From positions 1 to 9,577 of the forward strand of contig DAHWHT010000156.1 in the NCBI GenBank assembly GCA_027335515.1: 9,577 nucleotides of DNA, written 5' to 3'. A model generated the notes under the pieces. The model did not search any database and was not told where the DNA came from. It saw only the letters and a program-made list of their open reading frames with translations. Of this stretch, positions 1 to 6,171 are shown piece by piece (the stretch's first letter is position 1; each line of letters opens with the position of its first letter). This DNA is from Clostridia bacterium (GTDB lineage: Bacteria > Bacillota_E > RBS10-35 > JAJYVN01). Both the position numbers and the translations under genes were made by a program.

Positions 1-191
1 CGGTGTACCCTGCAATGGCTGCAGCCTCGGCCCTGGCACTGTCCCTGCTGGCAGGCTGCGTCGCAGTCTACCGAAGGGCCCGCGGCGTGCTGGACGGCGC
101 CGCGGGTGGGGCGCCGCGGCCGGGCCGTCTGGTCCGTGGGCGCAGTGGCAAGGAGGGGTCCGATGCGCGTCGAGCTCGTATTCACCCGTGA
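1..191 (+). CDS. Possible C-terminal end of an unidentified membrane protein (partial)
   Basis: A frame open from the left edge runs to a TGA at 189-191. Its first third translates to a hydrophobic stretch of about 20 residues (Ala/Leu-rich, ending LAGCVAVY) followed by an Arg-rich, low-complexity tail. That would fit the last membrane helix and cytoplasmic tail of a protein that begins outside the window. Third codon positions are G/C-rich early on, as in the real genes here. The frame overlaps the start of comB by 29 bp, which would imply translational coupling if it is real. I do not recognise the family. It could equally be a fortuitous open frame, because such frames are common at this GC content. 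Confidence 0.25.
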   Translation, partial: VYPAMAAASALALSLLAGCVAVYRRARGVLDGAAGGAPRPGRLVRGRSGKEGSDARRARIHP

Positions 192-912
192 GGCCGTCGC
201 GGAACTTGACCTGGCGGGAGCGGCGGCGGCCGTCGTGGACTGCCTCCGCGCCACGACCACCATCGCCGCGGCGCTGGCCGCGGGCGCCCGCTGCGTGCTC
301 CCGGTGGCCACGGAGGCGGCGGCCCGCGAACTGGCGGCCCGCGACGGCCTCCTGTTGGCCGGCGAGCGCCGCTGCCTGCCACCGGACGGATTTGACCTGG
401 GAAACTCCCCCGCGTCGTTCACCCCGGCGCGCGTCGCGGGACGGCAGATCGTGCTCTGGACGACCAACGGCAGCAGGGCCCTGGCGGCCGCCGCCGAGCG
501 GGCCGCCAGCGTCGTCGCGTTTGCCCTGGTCAACGCGGCCGCCGTGGCGCGCCACCTCGGGCGCCAACGCCCCGCGCGCCTCGTGATCGTCTGCGCCGGT
601 ACGGAGGGGCACTTCGCCCTGGACGACACCTACGCCGCCGGGGCCCTGTTGGCGCGCCTGGGATCCTGGACGCCGCTGGACTGCGATGAGCGCGCGACCG
701 CCGCGCTGCTGACCTACCGGGCGGCCGCAGACCGCCCGCTGCCCGTCCTGGCGGGCACGGGCGCCGCGGCCCGGCTGCGGGCGCATGGCCTGCTCGATGA
801 CGTGCGCTTTGCCGCCCGGCCCGACGCGCTGGCCAGCGTGCCGGATTGGCGGGACGGGCGGCTGGTCGATGCCGCTACTGCATCGGCACCTGGCGCAGCA
901 AGCGCGGGGTGA
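163..912 (+). CDS. comB: ComB-family 2-phosphosulfolactate phosphatase
   Basis: Predicted 249-residue cytosolic enzyme of the ComB family, which hydrolyses 2-phosphosulfolactate to sulfolactate (coenzyme M or sulfolactate biosynthesis; Mg-dependent). Family motifs occur in order: VDCLRATTTI at about 25-34, GER then GFDLGNSP at about 67-83, TTNGSRAL at 100-107, and CAGTEGHFALDDTYAAG at 144-160, whose acidic residues are expected to bind metal. Length matches the family (about 230-250). I chose the ATG at 163 because AGGAGG lies at 151-156, 6 nt before it; a longer in-frame version from GTG 106 adds only Arg/Gly-rich sequence. The 3' end overlaps the convergent aldolase gene by 38 bp, leaving no room for a separate terminator. 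No other coenzyme M gene is visible, so the physiological substrate is inferred from family only. Confidence 0.92.
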   Translation: MRVELVFTREAVAELDLAGAAAAVVDCLRATTTIAAALAAGARCVLPVATEAAARELAARDGLLLAGERRCLPPDGFDLGNSPASFTPARVAGRQIVLWTTNGSRALAAAAERAASVVAFALVNAAAVARHLGRQRPARLVIVCAGTEGHFALDDTYAAGALLARLGSWTPLDCDERATAALLTYRAAADRPLPVLAGTGAAARLRAHGLLDDVRFAARPDALASVPDWRDGRLVDAATASAPGAASAG

Positions 913-1954
913 CGCGGTCAAAGATCTCATCCAGCGTCGTACCGGTGATCGTGAGTCCGTGGTTTTTCAGCCCGACCACCGCGTGGCCGGGATCCGGCGC
1001 GGCGGCGACCTGCAGCCGCACCGCCTCGGCGAGTTCGCGGGTGCCGCACGGGTAGTTGATCTCCGTGCTCGGGATGCCTTCCATCCACGCGTGGACGTGC
1101 AGGATGGCGCCCACCTCGGGGAATCCCTCGTAGATCATCCAGTGCTCGATGGCGTCCACCGAGACGCGCCTCGGCTGCACATCCGCAGGCACGCTGACGA
1201 CCATGCGGTTGTGCTCGGCATCGTAGGTGCGCACCAGCAAGATCTCTTCACCAACGCGGCGCAGCCGGGTCTTATCCACCCCGCTGGCACTCATCCAATA
1301 GCCCTCGCCCGGCTCGCGCACGCTGAGGTTGCCGTAGCTGAGGCCGCCCATCTGGAACATGCGCTTGAGGTGGGCGAAATCGCGCGGAGGCAGCAGCTCC
1401 GCGATGGGGAACGGCGCCGGCAGCAGATCCAGATCGGCCAGCCGCCGACCGGCCGCCGCGATCGCCTCGGTGCGGGGATTGCCTTCGGCCCACTCCGCGG
1501 GCAGATCGGTCCGAAAGAGGTTGTCGATCACCAGGTGGGAGCCGGCAAGGGGTTCCACCCGCTGCAGAACACGATCGAAATAGTCGGGACCCGCGCCGTC
1601 CAGGGCGTAGTGGCCCCGTTCCAGGGTGACAAAGTAGGTGCGCGCCGGCCGGGCACCGCCGCTGACCACGTAAATAAGGAGGTTCGCAAGCGTACGCACC
1701 AAGAGCGGATACGTGGCCCGCAACACATCCCCATCGCTCTCCGGCGGCGGACCCGAGGTCACCCCGATCACAAACGTCGACTGGGCCCGCCGCCGATAGG
1801 TGCGCGGCTCGTCCGATCGAAACAGGTTCCACACCACCTGCGTCGCGGGACCATCGCCTGCATCCTGCGCCAACTGGTGGCGCAACCCGTCGCCAAACCA
1901 GCGCAAGACCGGCTCCTGCGCCACCTCCGGTTCGCCCTCGATCACCCAGCGCAC
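875..1954 (-). CDS. Class II aldolase/adducin-domain protein with an extra N-terminal domain
   Basis: About 359 residues. The C-terminal half (from about 175) is a class II aldolase fold as in L-fuculose-phosphate aldolase and related epimerases and dehydratases. It has a GNLSVR segment and SASGVDKTRL (phosphate-binding region), zinc ligands H286 and H288 in LHVHAWMEG, and H332 in KNHGLTI. The position matching the catalytic Glu of fuculose aldolase appears to be Asp (about D267 in VSVDAIEH), so the reaction may differ. The first 170 residues are a separate soluble domain I cannot name. Start: several GTG codons cluster at 1963, 1960 and 1954; I chose 1954 because GGGGAG sits 8 nt upstream, though 1960 is also possible. 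An upstream ATG at 2044 adds an Arg-rich stretch that looks non-coding. It is co-oriented with the nucleotidyltransferase and regulator upstream, which suggests a sugar or sugar-phosphate substrate. Confidence 0.87.
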   Translation of the reverse strand: MRWVIEGEPEVAQEPVLRWFGDGLRHQLAQDAGDGPATQVVWNLFRSDEPRTYRRRAQSTFVIGVTSGPPPESDGDVLRATYPLLVRTLANLLIYVVSGGARPARTYFVTLERGHYALDGAGPDYFDRVLQRVEPLAGSHLVIDNLFRTDLPAEWAEGNPRTEAIAAAGRRLADLDLLPAPFPIAELLPPRDFAHLKRMFQMGGLSYGNLSVREPGEGYWMSASGVDKTRLRRVGEEILLVRTYDAEHNRMVVSVPADVQPRRVSVDAIEHWMIYEGFPEVGAILHVHAWMEGIPSTEINYPCGTRELAEAVRLQVAAAPDPGHAVVGLKNHGLTITGTTLDEIFDRVTPRLLRQVPMQ

Positions 1955-2067
1955 CCGCACCACTCCCCGCCTGAACGCACCCGGGCGTCCCGCCGTGATT
2001 CTGCCGCAATCGGCCCGACCCTGCGTCCGCCGCCTGGACGGCATGTATGGTCGGGACGACAACGCAC

Positions 2068-2110
2068 CCAGGGACCAACGACCCTGGATACGCAGGTAGC
2101 GTTCATCTTA
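2068..2110 (-). promoter_or_regulatory. Possible promoter and operator-like inverted repeat before the aldolase gene
   Basis: The 279-bp gap between the nucleotidyltransferase stop and the aldolase start holds no gene. On the minus strand, TAAGAT (2110-2105) could be a -10 element, but I see no convincing -35 box at the right distance. About 18 nt downstream is an inverted repeat, CCAGGG-N8-CCCTGG (2087-2068), placed where a roadblock operator or short leader hairpin would be. There is no T-run, so an intrinsic terminator is unlikely. The sequence differs from the palindrome near the regulator start, so a shared binding protein is not supported. Confidence 0.3.
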
Positions 2111-2233
2111 GCAGCTTCCAGCACGATTCGCGCGTCGACTTGCGCCCGAGTGAAAAACATCCCCTGGCCGAACGATCGGCCGGGTCCGCGGGCGCACACC
2201 GCCCGCGCTGCCTCCGCACCCGCATCCGCATCC

Positions 2234-3637
2234 CTACCAGCCGTAGCGCTCCGGTCCCCAGGGACGGCGGTCGAGTTCCTGCCGCACCTGGACGAGCGTC
2301 CTCGGGGGCACGTCCTGCGCCACGACCACCCCCGGACCGACGCAGGCATACGCCCCGACGCTCCGGCCCGGCAGCACGGTCACATTGACCCCGGTGCGAC
2401 TGAAGTCGCCGAAGTAGGCGGCATCGGCGCACACCGCCGGAACCTCCCAGCGCCCGGCCGCACCCCCGACCCACTGGCGGGACGCGCCGTCGTCAAACCG
2501 CAGGGTGCCGCAGACGGTGGCGGCGCCGATGTCCACGGATCGTCCGACGACCCCGGACAGTTCGCAGTAGTGGACGATGCGCGCCCCCGCCATCACCACG
2601 CCCGATACCTCGGCGGCGTGGCCGACCACCACGTCGGGACCGAGGACCGCGCCGTCCAACCGCGCATACTCCCGCACCCTGGACCCGGGCCCGATCAGCG
2701 ACGGACCGGCAATGATCGCCCCGTCGGTGACGCTGGCGCCGGCGCACAGATGCAGCGGGGCCTGCACGATCACCCCGGGGCCGATCCGTGCCCCCGGTTC
2801 CAGGATGACTGGGGCCCGCAGCGCCGCAGTCGGATCCACGCTGGCCCCCGGCGCCGCCCGGACACCCGCCGCCCCCGCGAAGCGCTGGGCGAGTTCCGCC
2901 TCGTTGGCCGCAAGCAGATGCCAGGGCTTGTCCACGTCCCAGACAGGGCGGTCGGCCACGACCGCCTGGGCACGGCCGCCATCGTCCAAAAAGAGGTTGA
3001 GGCTCTCTTCGAGGTATGACTCGGACGGCGGCATGCCCCCGACCGGAACCCGGACCCCCTGGCCCGGGTTGGCACGCAGGTGGCGGGAAAAGTCGGGCGG
3101 TAGCCAAAAGGCCCCGCCGCTGCGGTGGCGGCCGGCGCGCGGATGGCCGCGCCAGCCCCCGATGCGTCCCTGGGAATCCACCTCGACACAGACCCAATCC
3201 TGGGACCGCTCCGGTCCAAGCGGGACGGCAAGCGCCCACGCCGTGTCCGGCGGACCCGCCTGGGCGCGTTCCACCAACTCCCCAAGGAGGCCCCGGGCAA
3301 ACCACACGTCGCCATAGACGCACAGCACCGGCCGCCCGCCATCCGCCGCCTCCGTATCGGCCACCGCCGCCAAGAGCGCCGCCGCCGTCCCGGAGGCCGT
3401 CACCGTCCGCAGGCCAACCCCGGCCCGCGCCGCAAAGCCCGCCACCGCCTGGGCGTGGCGTCCCCCGCCCACCACGCAGACATCCACCACGCCGGCGGCG
3501 GCGAGCTCGCGCAGGGTACCGGCCAGCAGGGGCTCCGCCGCGACGGGCAGCAGCGCCTTGGCCTGTGTCTCGCCGAAGGGAGCCAGCCGCGCACCGTCAC
3601 CCCCCGCAAGCACCACCGCCTGGACATCCGCGCCCAC
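2234..3637 (-). CDS. Sugar-1-phosphate nucleotidyltransferase with left-handed beta-helix domain (GlmU-like)
   Basis: A 467-residue cytosolic enzyme. Residues 5-235 form a nucleotidyltransferase domain: VVLAGGDGARL at 8-18 (nucleotide-binding loop), K27 in AKALLPV (canonical PKALLPV with Pro replaced), GTAAALLAAV, and YGDVWF with the metal-binding Asp. The linker WDVDKPWHLLAANEAEL is the typical exit motif of archaeal-type GlmU proteins. The C-terminal 200 residues carry hexapeptide repeats (for example GARIGPGVIV, GPSLIGPGSRVREY), the acyltransferase-type beta helix. By family it would make an NDP-sugar and perhaps acetylate an amino sugar; the exact sugar cannot be read from sequence. Start: GTG at 3637 preceded by GGGAGGGGTGAGG, 5 bp after the regulator stop, so the two are probably translationally coupled. 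Trimming to this GTG puts the nucleotide-binding loop at the N terminus, as in the family. Confidence 0.9.
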   Translation of the reverse strand: MGADVQAVVLAGGDGARLAPFGETQAKALLPVAAEPLLAGTLRELAAAGVVDVCVVGGGRHAQAVAGFAARAGVGLRTVTASGTAAALLAAVADTEAADGGRPVLCVYGDVWFARGLLGELVERAQAGPPDTAWALAVPLGPERSQDWVCVEVDSQGRIGGWRGHPRAGRHRSGGAFWLPPDFSRHLRANPGQGVRVPVGGMPPSESYLEESLNLFLDDGGRAQAVVADRPVWDVDKPWHLLAANEAELAQRFAGAAGVRAAPGASVDPTAALRAPVILEPGARIGPGVIVQAPLHLCAGASVTDGAIIAGPSLIGPGSRVREYARLDGAVLGPDVVVGHAAEVSGVVMAGARIVHYCELSGVVGRSVDIGAATVCGTLRFDDGASRQWVGGAAGRWEVPAVCADAAYFGDFSRTGVNVTVLPGRSVGAYACVGPGVVVAQDVPPRTLVQVRQELDRRPWGPERYGW

Positions 3638-3642
3638 GCGCC

Positions 3643-4776
3643 TCACCCCTCCCGCTCCGCGACGGCGCGTGCCGAGACACGCCCCGTCGACTGCCGTACC
3701 ACAAGGTGCGTGGGCACAACGGCCGGCATCGCCGGTCGTCCCTCCAACTGTGCCCGCAGGCAGGCCGCCGCGGCCTCCCCAATGGCATGCAACGGCTGGC
3801 GCACCGTGGTCAGGGGCGGGTCCAGCCGCGCCGCATAGTCCATATCGTCGAATCCGGCCAGCGAGCAGTCGCCGGGCACGCGCACACCGGTCTCCTTGAG
3901 CAGGGCCATGGTCCACGAGGCAATCTCGTCGTTGGCACACAGGATCGCGGTCGGCGGCTGGGGCCGCGCCATCAGGCCGTTGACCGCGGCCCGCAGCGCC
4001 TCGTGCAGCGGATCCAGCAGCGCCCCGGCCGGCCGTACCTGCAGGGACGGGTCGGGCTCGATCCCGGCTTCCCGCAGCGCCTGTCGGTATCCGTCCACCC
4101 GGTCCACGACGCTGGTCAGGGGATACGAGCGCGGCAGCAGCACGGCAATGCGGCGATGACCGCAGGCCAAAAGGTGGCGCGACAGTTCCAGCGCCCCCTG
4201 GTGGTTATCGGCCACCGCGTAGGGCACGTCCAACTCCGGGTCGTACCGGTCCAGAAACACCAGGGGAAAACCTTCGGCCCGCAGGCCGCGCAGCAGCGAC
4301 CGGGACGGTGCCCCCGGCAGCGGCTCCAGGATCACCCCGACCGCGCCCTCCTCCCGCAGGCCGCGCACGGCCTCCGCTTCCGCGGCCGGCTCGTCGCCCG
4401 TCGCCCGCAGTTCCAGGCGCACGCCGGCCGCAGCCAGCCCGGCATGGAGACCCTGCAGGGTGCCCGCCAGCCGCGCATCGTCGAGGTGCGCCACCACGAG
4501 CCCGACAAACGCCCTGGAGGCGCCGGCGGGCACGGTGACCACCGTGCCCGCACCCCGCCGACGGGACACCAGCCCCTCGGCCTGAAGGGTGCGCATCGCC
4601 TCGCGCACGGTCGAGCGTGAGACGCCGTAGGCGCCGCATAGGTCCGTTTCGTTGGGCAATAGACCGCTGACCGGCCATTCCCCCTGCCGAATCCGCGCCC
4701 GCAAGCTGTCGGCGACCACTCGATACCGCGGCGGGGACTCGGCCAACCCGATCGCCCTTCCCTCCGGCCCGTCCAT
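3643..4776 (-). CDS. GntR/LacI hybrid transcriptional regulator (AraR-type)
   Basis: A 377-residue DNA-binding repressor. Residues 15-85 are a GntR-type winged helix (PPRYRVVADSLRARI, LPNETDLCGAYGVSRSTVREA, then GLVSRRRGAGTVV). Residues 95-375 are a LacI/periplasmic-binding-protein-like ligand domain, with VGLVVAHLDDARLAG, GVILEPLPG, FLDRYDPELDVPYAVADN, AILCANDEIA, LAGFDDMDYAARLDPPLTTVRQP. This architecture is that of Bacillus AraR, whose effector is a sugar. It lies immediately upstream of the nucleotidyltransferase and probably controls that operon and itself. Start: ATG 4776 lacks a clear Shine-Dalgarno; an in-frame TTG at 4746 has GGAGG about 14 nt upstream and is an alternative; GTG 4851 adds unlikely sequence. 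Length and completeness are normal. The effector is not predictable. Confidence 0.92.
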   Translation of the reverse strand: MDGPEGRAIGLAESPPRYRVVADSLRARIRQGEWPVSGLLPNETDLCGAYGVSRSTVREAMRTLQAEGLVSRRRGAGTVVTVPAGASRAFVGLVVAHLDDARLAGTLQGLHAGLAAAGVRLELRATGDEPAAEAEAVRGLREEGAVGVILEPLPGAPSRSLLRGLRAEGFPLVFLDRYDPELDVPYAVADNHQGALELSRHLLACGHRRIAVLLPRSYPLTSVVDRVDGYRQALREAGIEPDPSLQVRPAGALLDPLHEALRAAVNGLMARPQPPTAILCANDEIASWTMALLKETGVRVPGDCSLAGFDDMDYAARLDPPLTTVRQPLHAIGEAAAACLRAQLEGRPAMPAVVPTHLVVRQSTGRVSARAVAEREG

Positions 4777-4786
4777 GTCTGACAAA

Positions 4787-4801
4787 GACGGGACTCCCGT
4801 C
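4787..4801. promoter_or_regulatory. 15-bp palindrome at the regulator 5' end, candidate autoregulatory operator
   Basis: GACGGGA-G-TCCCGTC (minus-strand reading) has perfect 7-bp arms around one central base and ends 10 bp before the regulator start codon. A CAGAAT at 4811-4806 could be a weak -10 box, which would put transcription start inside the palindrome. GntR and LacI proteins bind as dimers to such palindromes near their own promoters, so autoregulation is a reasonable inference. No second copy was found in the window. The same sequence could also fold as a short RNA hairpin, with TTT following it. Confidence 0.42.
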
Positions 4802-4869
4802 CGCCATTCTGCCACAGCACGCCGCAGCGCACCACTGGGGAACGACAACACGCGGGGCCGCGCCGGAAT

Positions 4870-5535
4870 TCAGGCCACCGGCTGCCGGCGCGCGGCGGGC
4901 ACCCACCGCCCGCACTCCCCCCGGACAAGGGCACGCAGGCGGGTGCGTGCACCTACGCAGCGCGGCACGCAGCGAGGCGGTACGTCCCGCAGCCGGCGGG
5001 GGACGCATGCCGCGCAGCCGCAAACCGCAGCGGCGCCGCGCGGGCCTCCGTGGTTACCGGGTCGGTCCACGGCCGCGGAGGCGGCGCGCAACCCCCGGAC
5101 CGCGCCGTGCGCCGGCACCCGCGCCTGGTCCGCCTCCAACAGCAACAACGGCGCGTCGCAGACCGCCCCCGGGCCGGATCCGCGGTCTTCAGCTGATCCG
5201 CGCGCCGGCGACGGCCGGCGGGGCCCGGTACGCACACAGCGGCGGCAGGAGCCGGCGCGCAGGGCCTCCGACCACCGACCCGGCCCCGGGGAGGCACCTG
5301 GAACACCGGGGCCGTCCCCCAGGCGGCGCACCGCCGACGCCGCGCAGACCGCAACCACGCCCTGGCAGCGCAACCAACCAGGACGCGCAGCAGCATCCCC
5401 CACCCGCCGGTGGACCATCAACCCCCAGCACCGCCACCCGCACCTTGCTGCCACGGCCACGGCCCCGACCCCCCGCCGTAACCGACTACCCGCTCGACCC
5501 AGGGGCTCCTGCGCGCCGTGGGCTGACATTTTGGC
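4870..5535 (-). CDS. Doubtful Cys-rich open frame, unknown
   Basis: An open frame from ATG 5535 to TGA 4870. The last 90 residues include a segment with protein-like character (APLLLLEADQARVP) followed by several cysteines (CGCAAC, RCVPRC, GEC) that could bind zinc. I recognise no family and see no ribosome-binding site or operon partner. Two other minus-strand frames over the same bases are also partly open and also contain Cys pairs, so a frameshifted relic is possible. Listed only because it is the best coding candidate in an otherwise empty region. Confidence 0.13.
   Translation of the reverse strand, partial: AKMSAHGAQEPLGRAGSRLRRGVGAVAVAARCGWRCWGLMVHRRVGDAAARPGWLRCQGVVAVCAASAVRRLGDGPGVPGASPGPGRWSEALRAGSCRRCVRTGPRRPSPARGSAEDRGSGPGAVCDAPLLLLEADQARVPAHGAVRGLRAASAAVDRPGNHGGPRGAAAVCGCAACVPRRLRDVPPRCVPRCVGARTRLRALVRGECGRWVPAARRQPVA
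5203..5220. repeat. GC-rich inverted repeat
   Basis: CGCCGGC-GACG-GCCGGCG: perfect 7-bp arms with a 4-base loop. There is no T-run on either side, so it is not a typical intrinsic terminator. At this GC content such hairpins occur by chance; its only distinction is that it lies in the gene-free stretch. Confidence 0.35.
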
Positions 5536-5662
5536 GCGAATCCGCCGATCGTAGCAGACAATTGCCGCGGCGCTTCTCACAACGGCCGGACGCATCGACC
5601 CGCACGCCAGCCGCGATGGCCGGGGGCGACGGCCGCCCCCCCGGATCCACGGACCCCGGCAG

Positions 5663-6154
5663 TCACGACGGCTGCAGACCCGGTTCGTTGGCGACGATCC
5701 AATCGCGCAGCCTTTGCCAGTGCGCGATGAACTCCGCCGCCCGCGCCGCGTCCTGCACAAAGTTCATGGTGTTGGCCTGCGACGGCGCCGAGAGGCTGTA
5801 GTTCCACGAGCCGTCTTCCACCCACTCGCCGTCGACGACCGTAAACTTGCTGTGCAGGATCTGGTGATGCACCGGACTGGTACCGACCACCACGTCCAAG
5901 TGGGCGGCCAAGAGGCGCGCCACCTCCCCCGCCTCGGCATGACCCTTGGACTGGCTGTGGTCAAGCAGGAGGCGGACGCTCACCCCGGAGCCGTGCTTGG
6001 CGATCAAGAGGTCGGTGAGGGCCGGCAGGTGGTAGCCGAAGATGAGAATGTGGATCGACCGCCGCGCCCTTCCCACAAACCGTAAGAACTCCCCGGTCGT
6101 ATCATCGTCTGGGGCAAACAGCGTGCGCACCGTCACGCTGGTCTCCGTCGCCAT
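5663..6154 (-). CDS. Phospholipase D-like (Nuc-type) single-HKD protein
   Basis: A 163-residue protein of the phospholipase D superfamily. One HKD motif is visible: H101, K103 and D108 in LHSKFTVVDG, followed by EDGSWNYSLSA (G115, S116, N118), the usual second part of the active site. An N-terminal strand-helix segment (RRSIHILIFGYHLPALTDLL) fits the fold. One HKD per chain implies a homodimer, as in the plasmid-encoded Nuc nuclease of pKM101. Substrate could be DNA or phospholipid; the conjugation context favours a nuclease, but this is inference. No signal peptide is seen, whereas Nuc is exported. Start: ATG 6154, with GGTGGGGG about 10 nt upstream. A second ATG at 6164, created by a 10-bp tandem repeat, is out of frame. 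The gene is intact and is the last gene of the co-oriented conjugation remnants. Confidence 0.88.
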   Translation of the reverse strand: MATETSVTVRTLFAPDDDTTGEFLRFVGRARRSIHILIFGYHLPALTDLLIAKHGSGVSVRLLLDHSQSKGHAEAGEVARLLAAHLDVVVGTSPVHHQILHSKFTVVDGEWVEDGSWNYSLSAPSQANTMNFVQDAARAAEFIAHWQRLRDWIVANEPGLQPS

Positions 6155-6164
6155 CCGTCGCCAT
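6145..6164 (-). repeat. 10-bp tandem duplication over the nuclease start codon
   Basis: ATGGCGACGG occurs twice in direct succession on the minus strand (6164-6155 and 6154-6145). Each copy has an ATG, but the upstream one is shifted by one base relative to the nuclease frame and leads to a short frame ending at 6102. The downstream ATG is the real start because only it leaves room for the G-rich ribosome-binding sequence. The duplication probably arose by slippage. Confidence 0.7.
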
Positions 6165-6171
6165 CCCCCAC

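Larger units (their letters stand above)
4777..5662. other. 0.9-kb region with no convincing gene
   Basis: Apart from the palindrome near its left end, this stretch holds only long open frames of poor quality on both strands. On the plus strand they translate to Pro/Arg/Thr-rich sequence. On the minus strand the best candidate runs from ATG 5535 to TGA 4870 (about 221 residues), with a Cys-rich C-terminal part (CGCAAC, RCVPRC, GECGRW). In the part I counted by hand, its second codon position is about 70% G+C, far above the roughly 50% seen in the real genes here, and no family is recognisable. The plus strand is C-rich around 5280-5500. A 7-bp-arm GC hairpin lies at 5203-5220. The region may be a decayed remnant of the conjugative element or unconstrained intergenic DNA. 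Confidence 0.5.

Noticed and set aside
1272..2078. A second minus-strand open frame over the aldolase gene
   Set aside because: It is Gly/Arg-rich, in another frame from the aldolase with its zinc motifs, and has no domain.
785..3019. A 744-codon open frame on the plus strand
   Set aside because: It lies opposite the aldolase and nucleotidyltransferase genes and translates to Arg/His/Pro-rich sequence without any family motif: a shadow of GC-rich antisense genes.
3016..4620. A 534-codon open frame on the plus strand
   Set aside because: It is antisense to the regulator and nucleotidyltransferase, with Pro/Arg-rich runs and no recognisable domain.
5203..5220. An intrinsic terminator at the GC hairpin
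   Set aside because: There is no T-run on either strand after the stem.
5189..5535. A ComF-like competence protein split over three frames
   Set aside because: Some Cys pairs and a start such as MLLRVLVG looked suggestive, but the zinc-ribbon spacing does not fit and no phosphoribosyltransferase motif (VDDVxTTGAT) occurs in any frame.
5500..5662. A tRNA gene or attachment site at the left edge of the element
   Set aside because: I looked for a T-arm GTTCGA motif on both strands and for repeats matching the 8940 junction and found none.
4652..5801. Two long plus-strand open frames (4652-5554 and 4947-5801) across the empty region
   Set aside because: Both are Pro/Arg/Thr-rich, one begins inside the regulator gene and the other ends inside the nuclease gene, and neither has a ribosome-binding site or motif.
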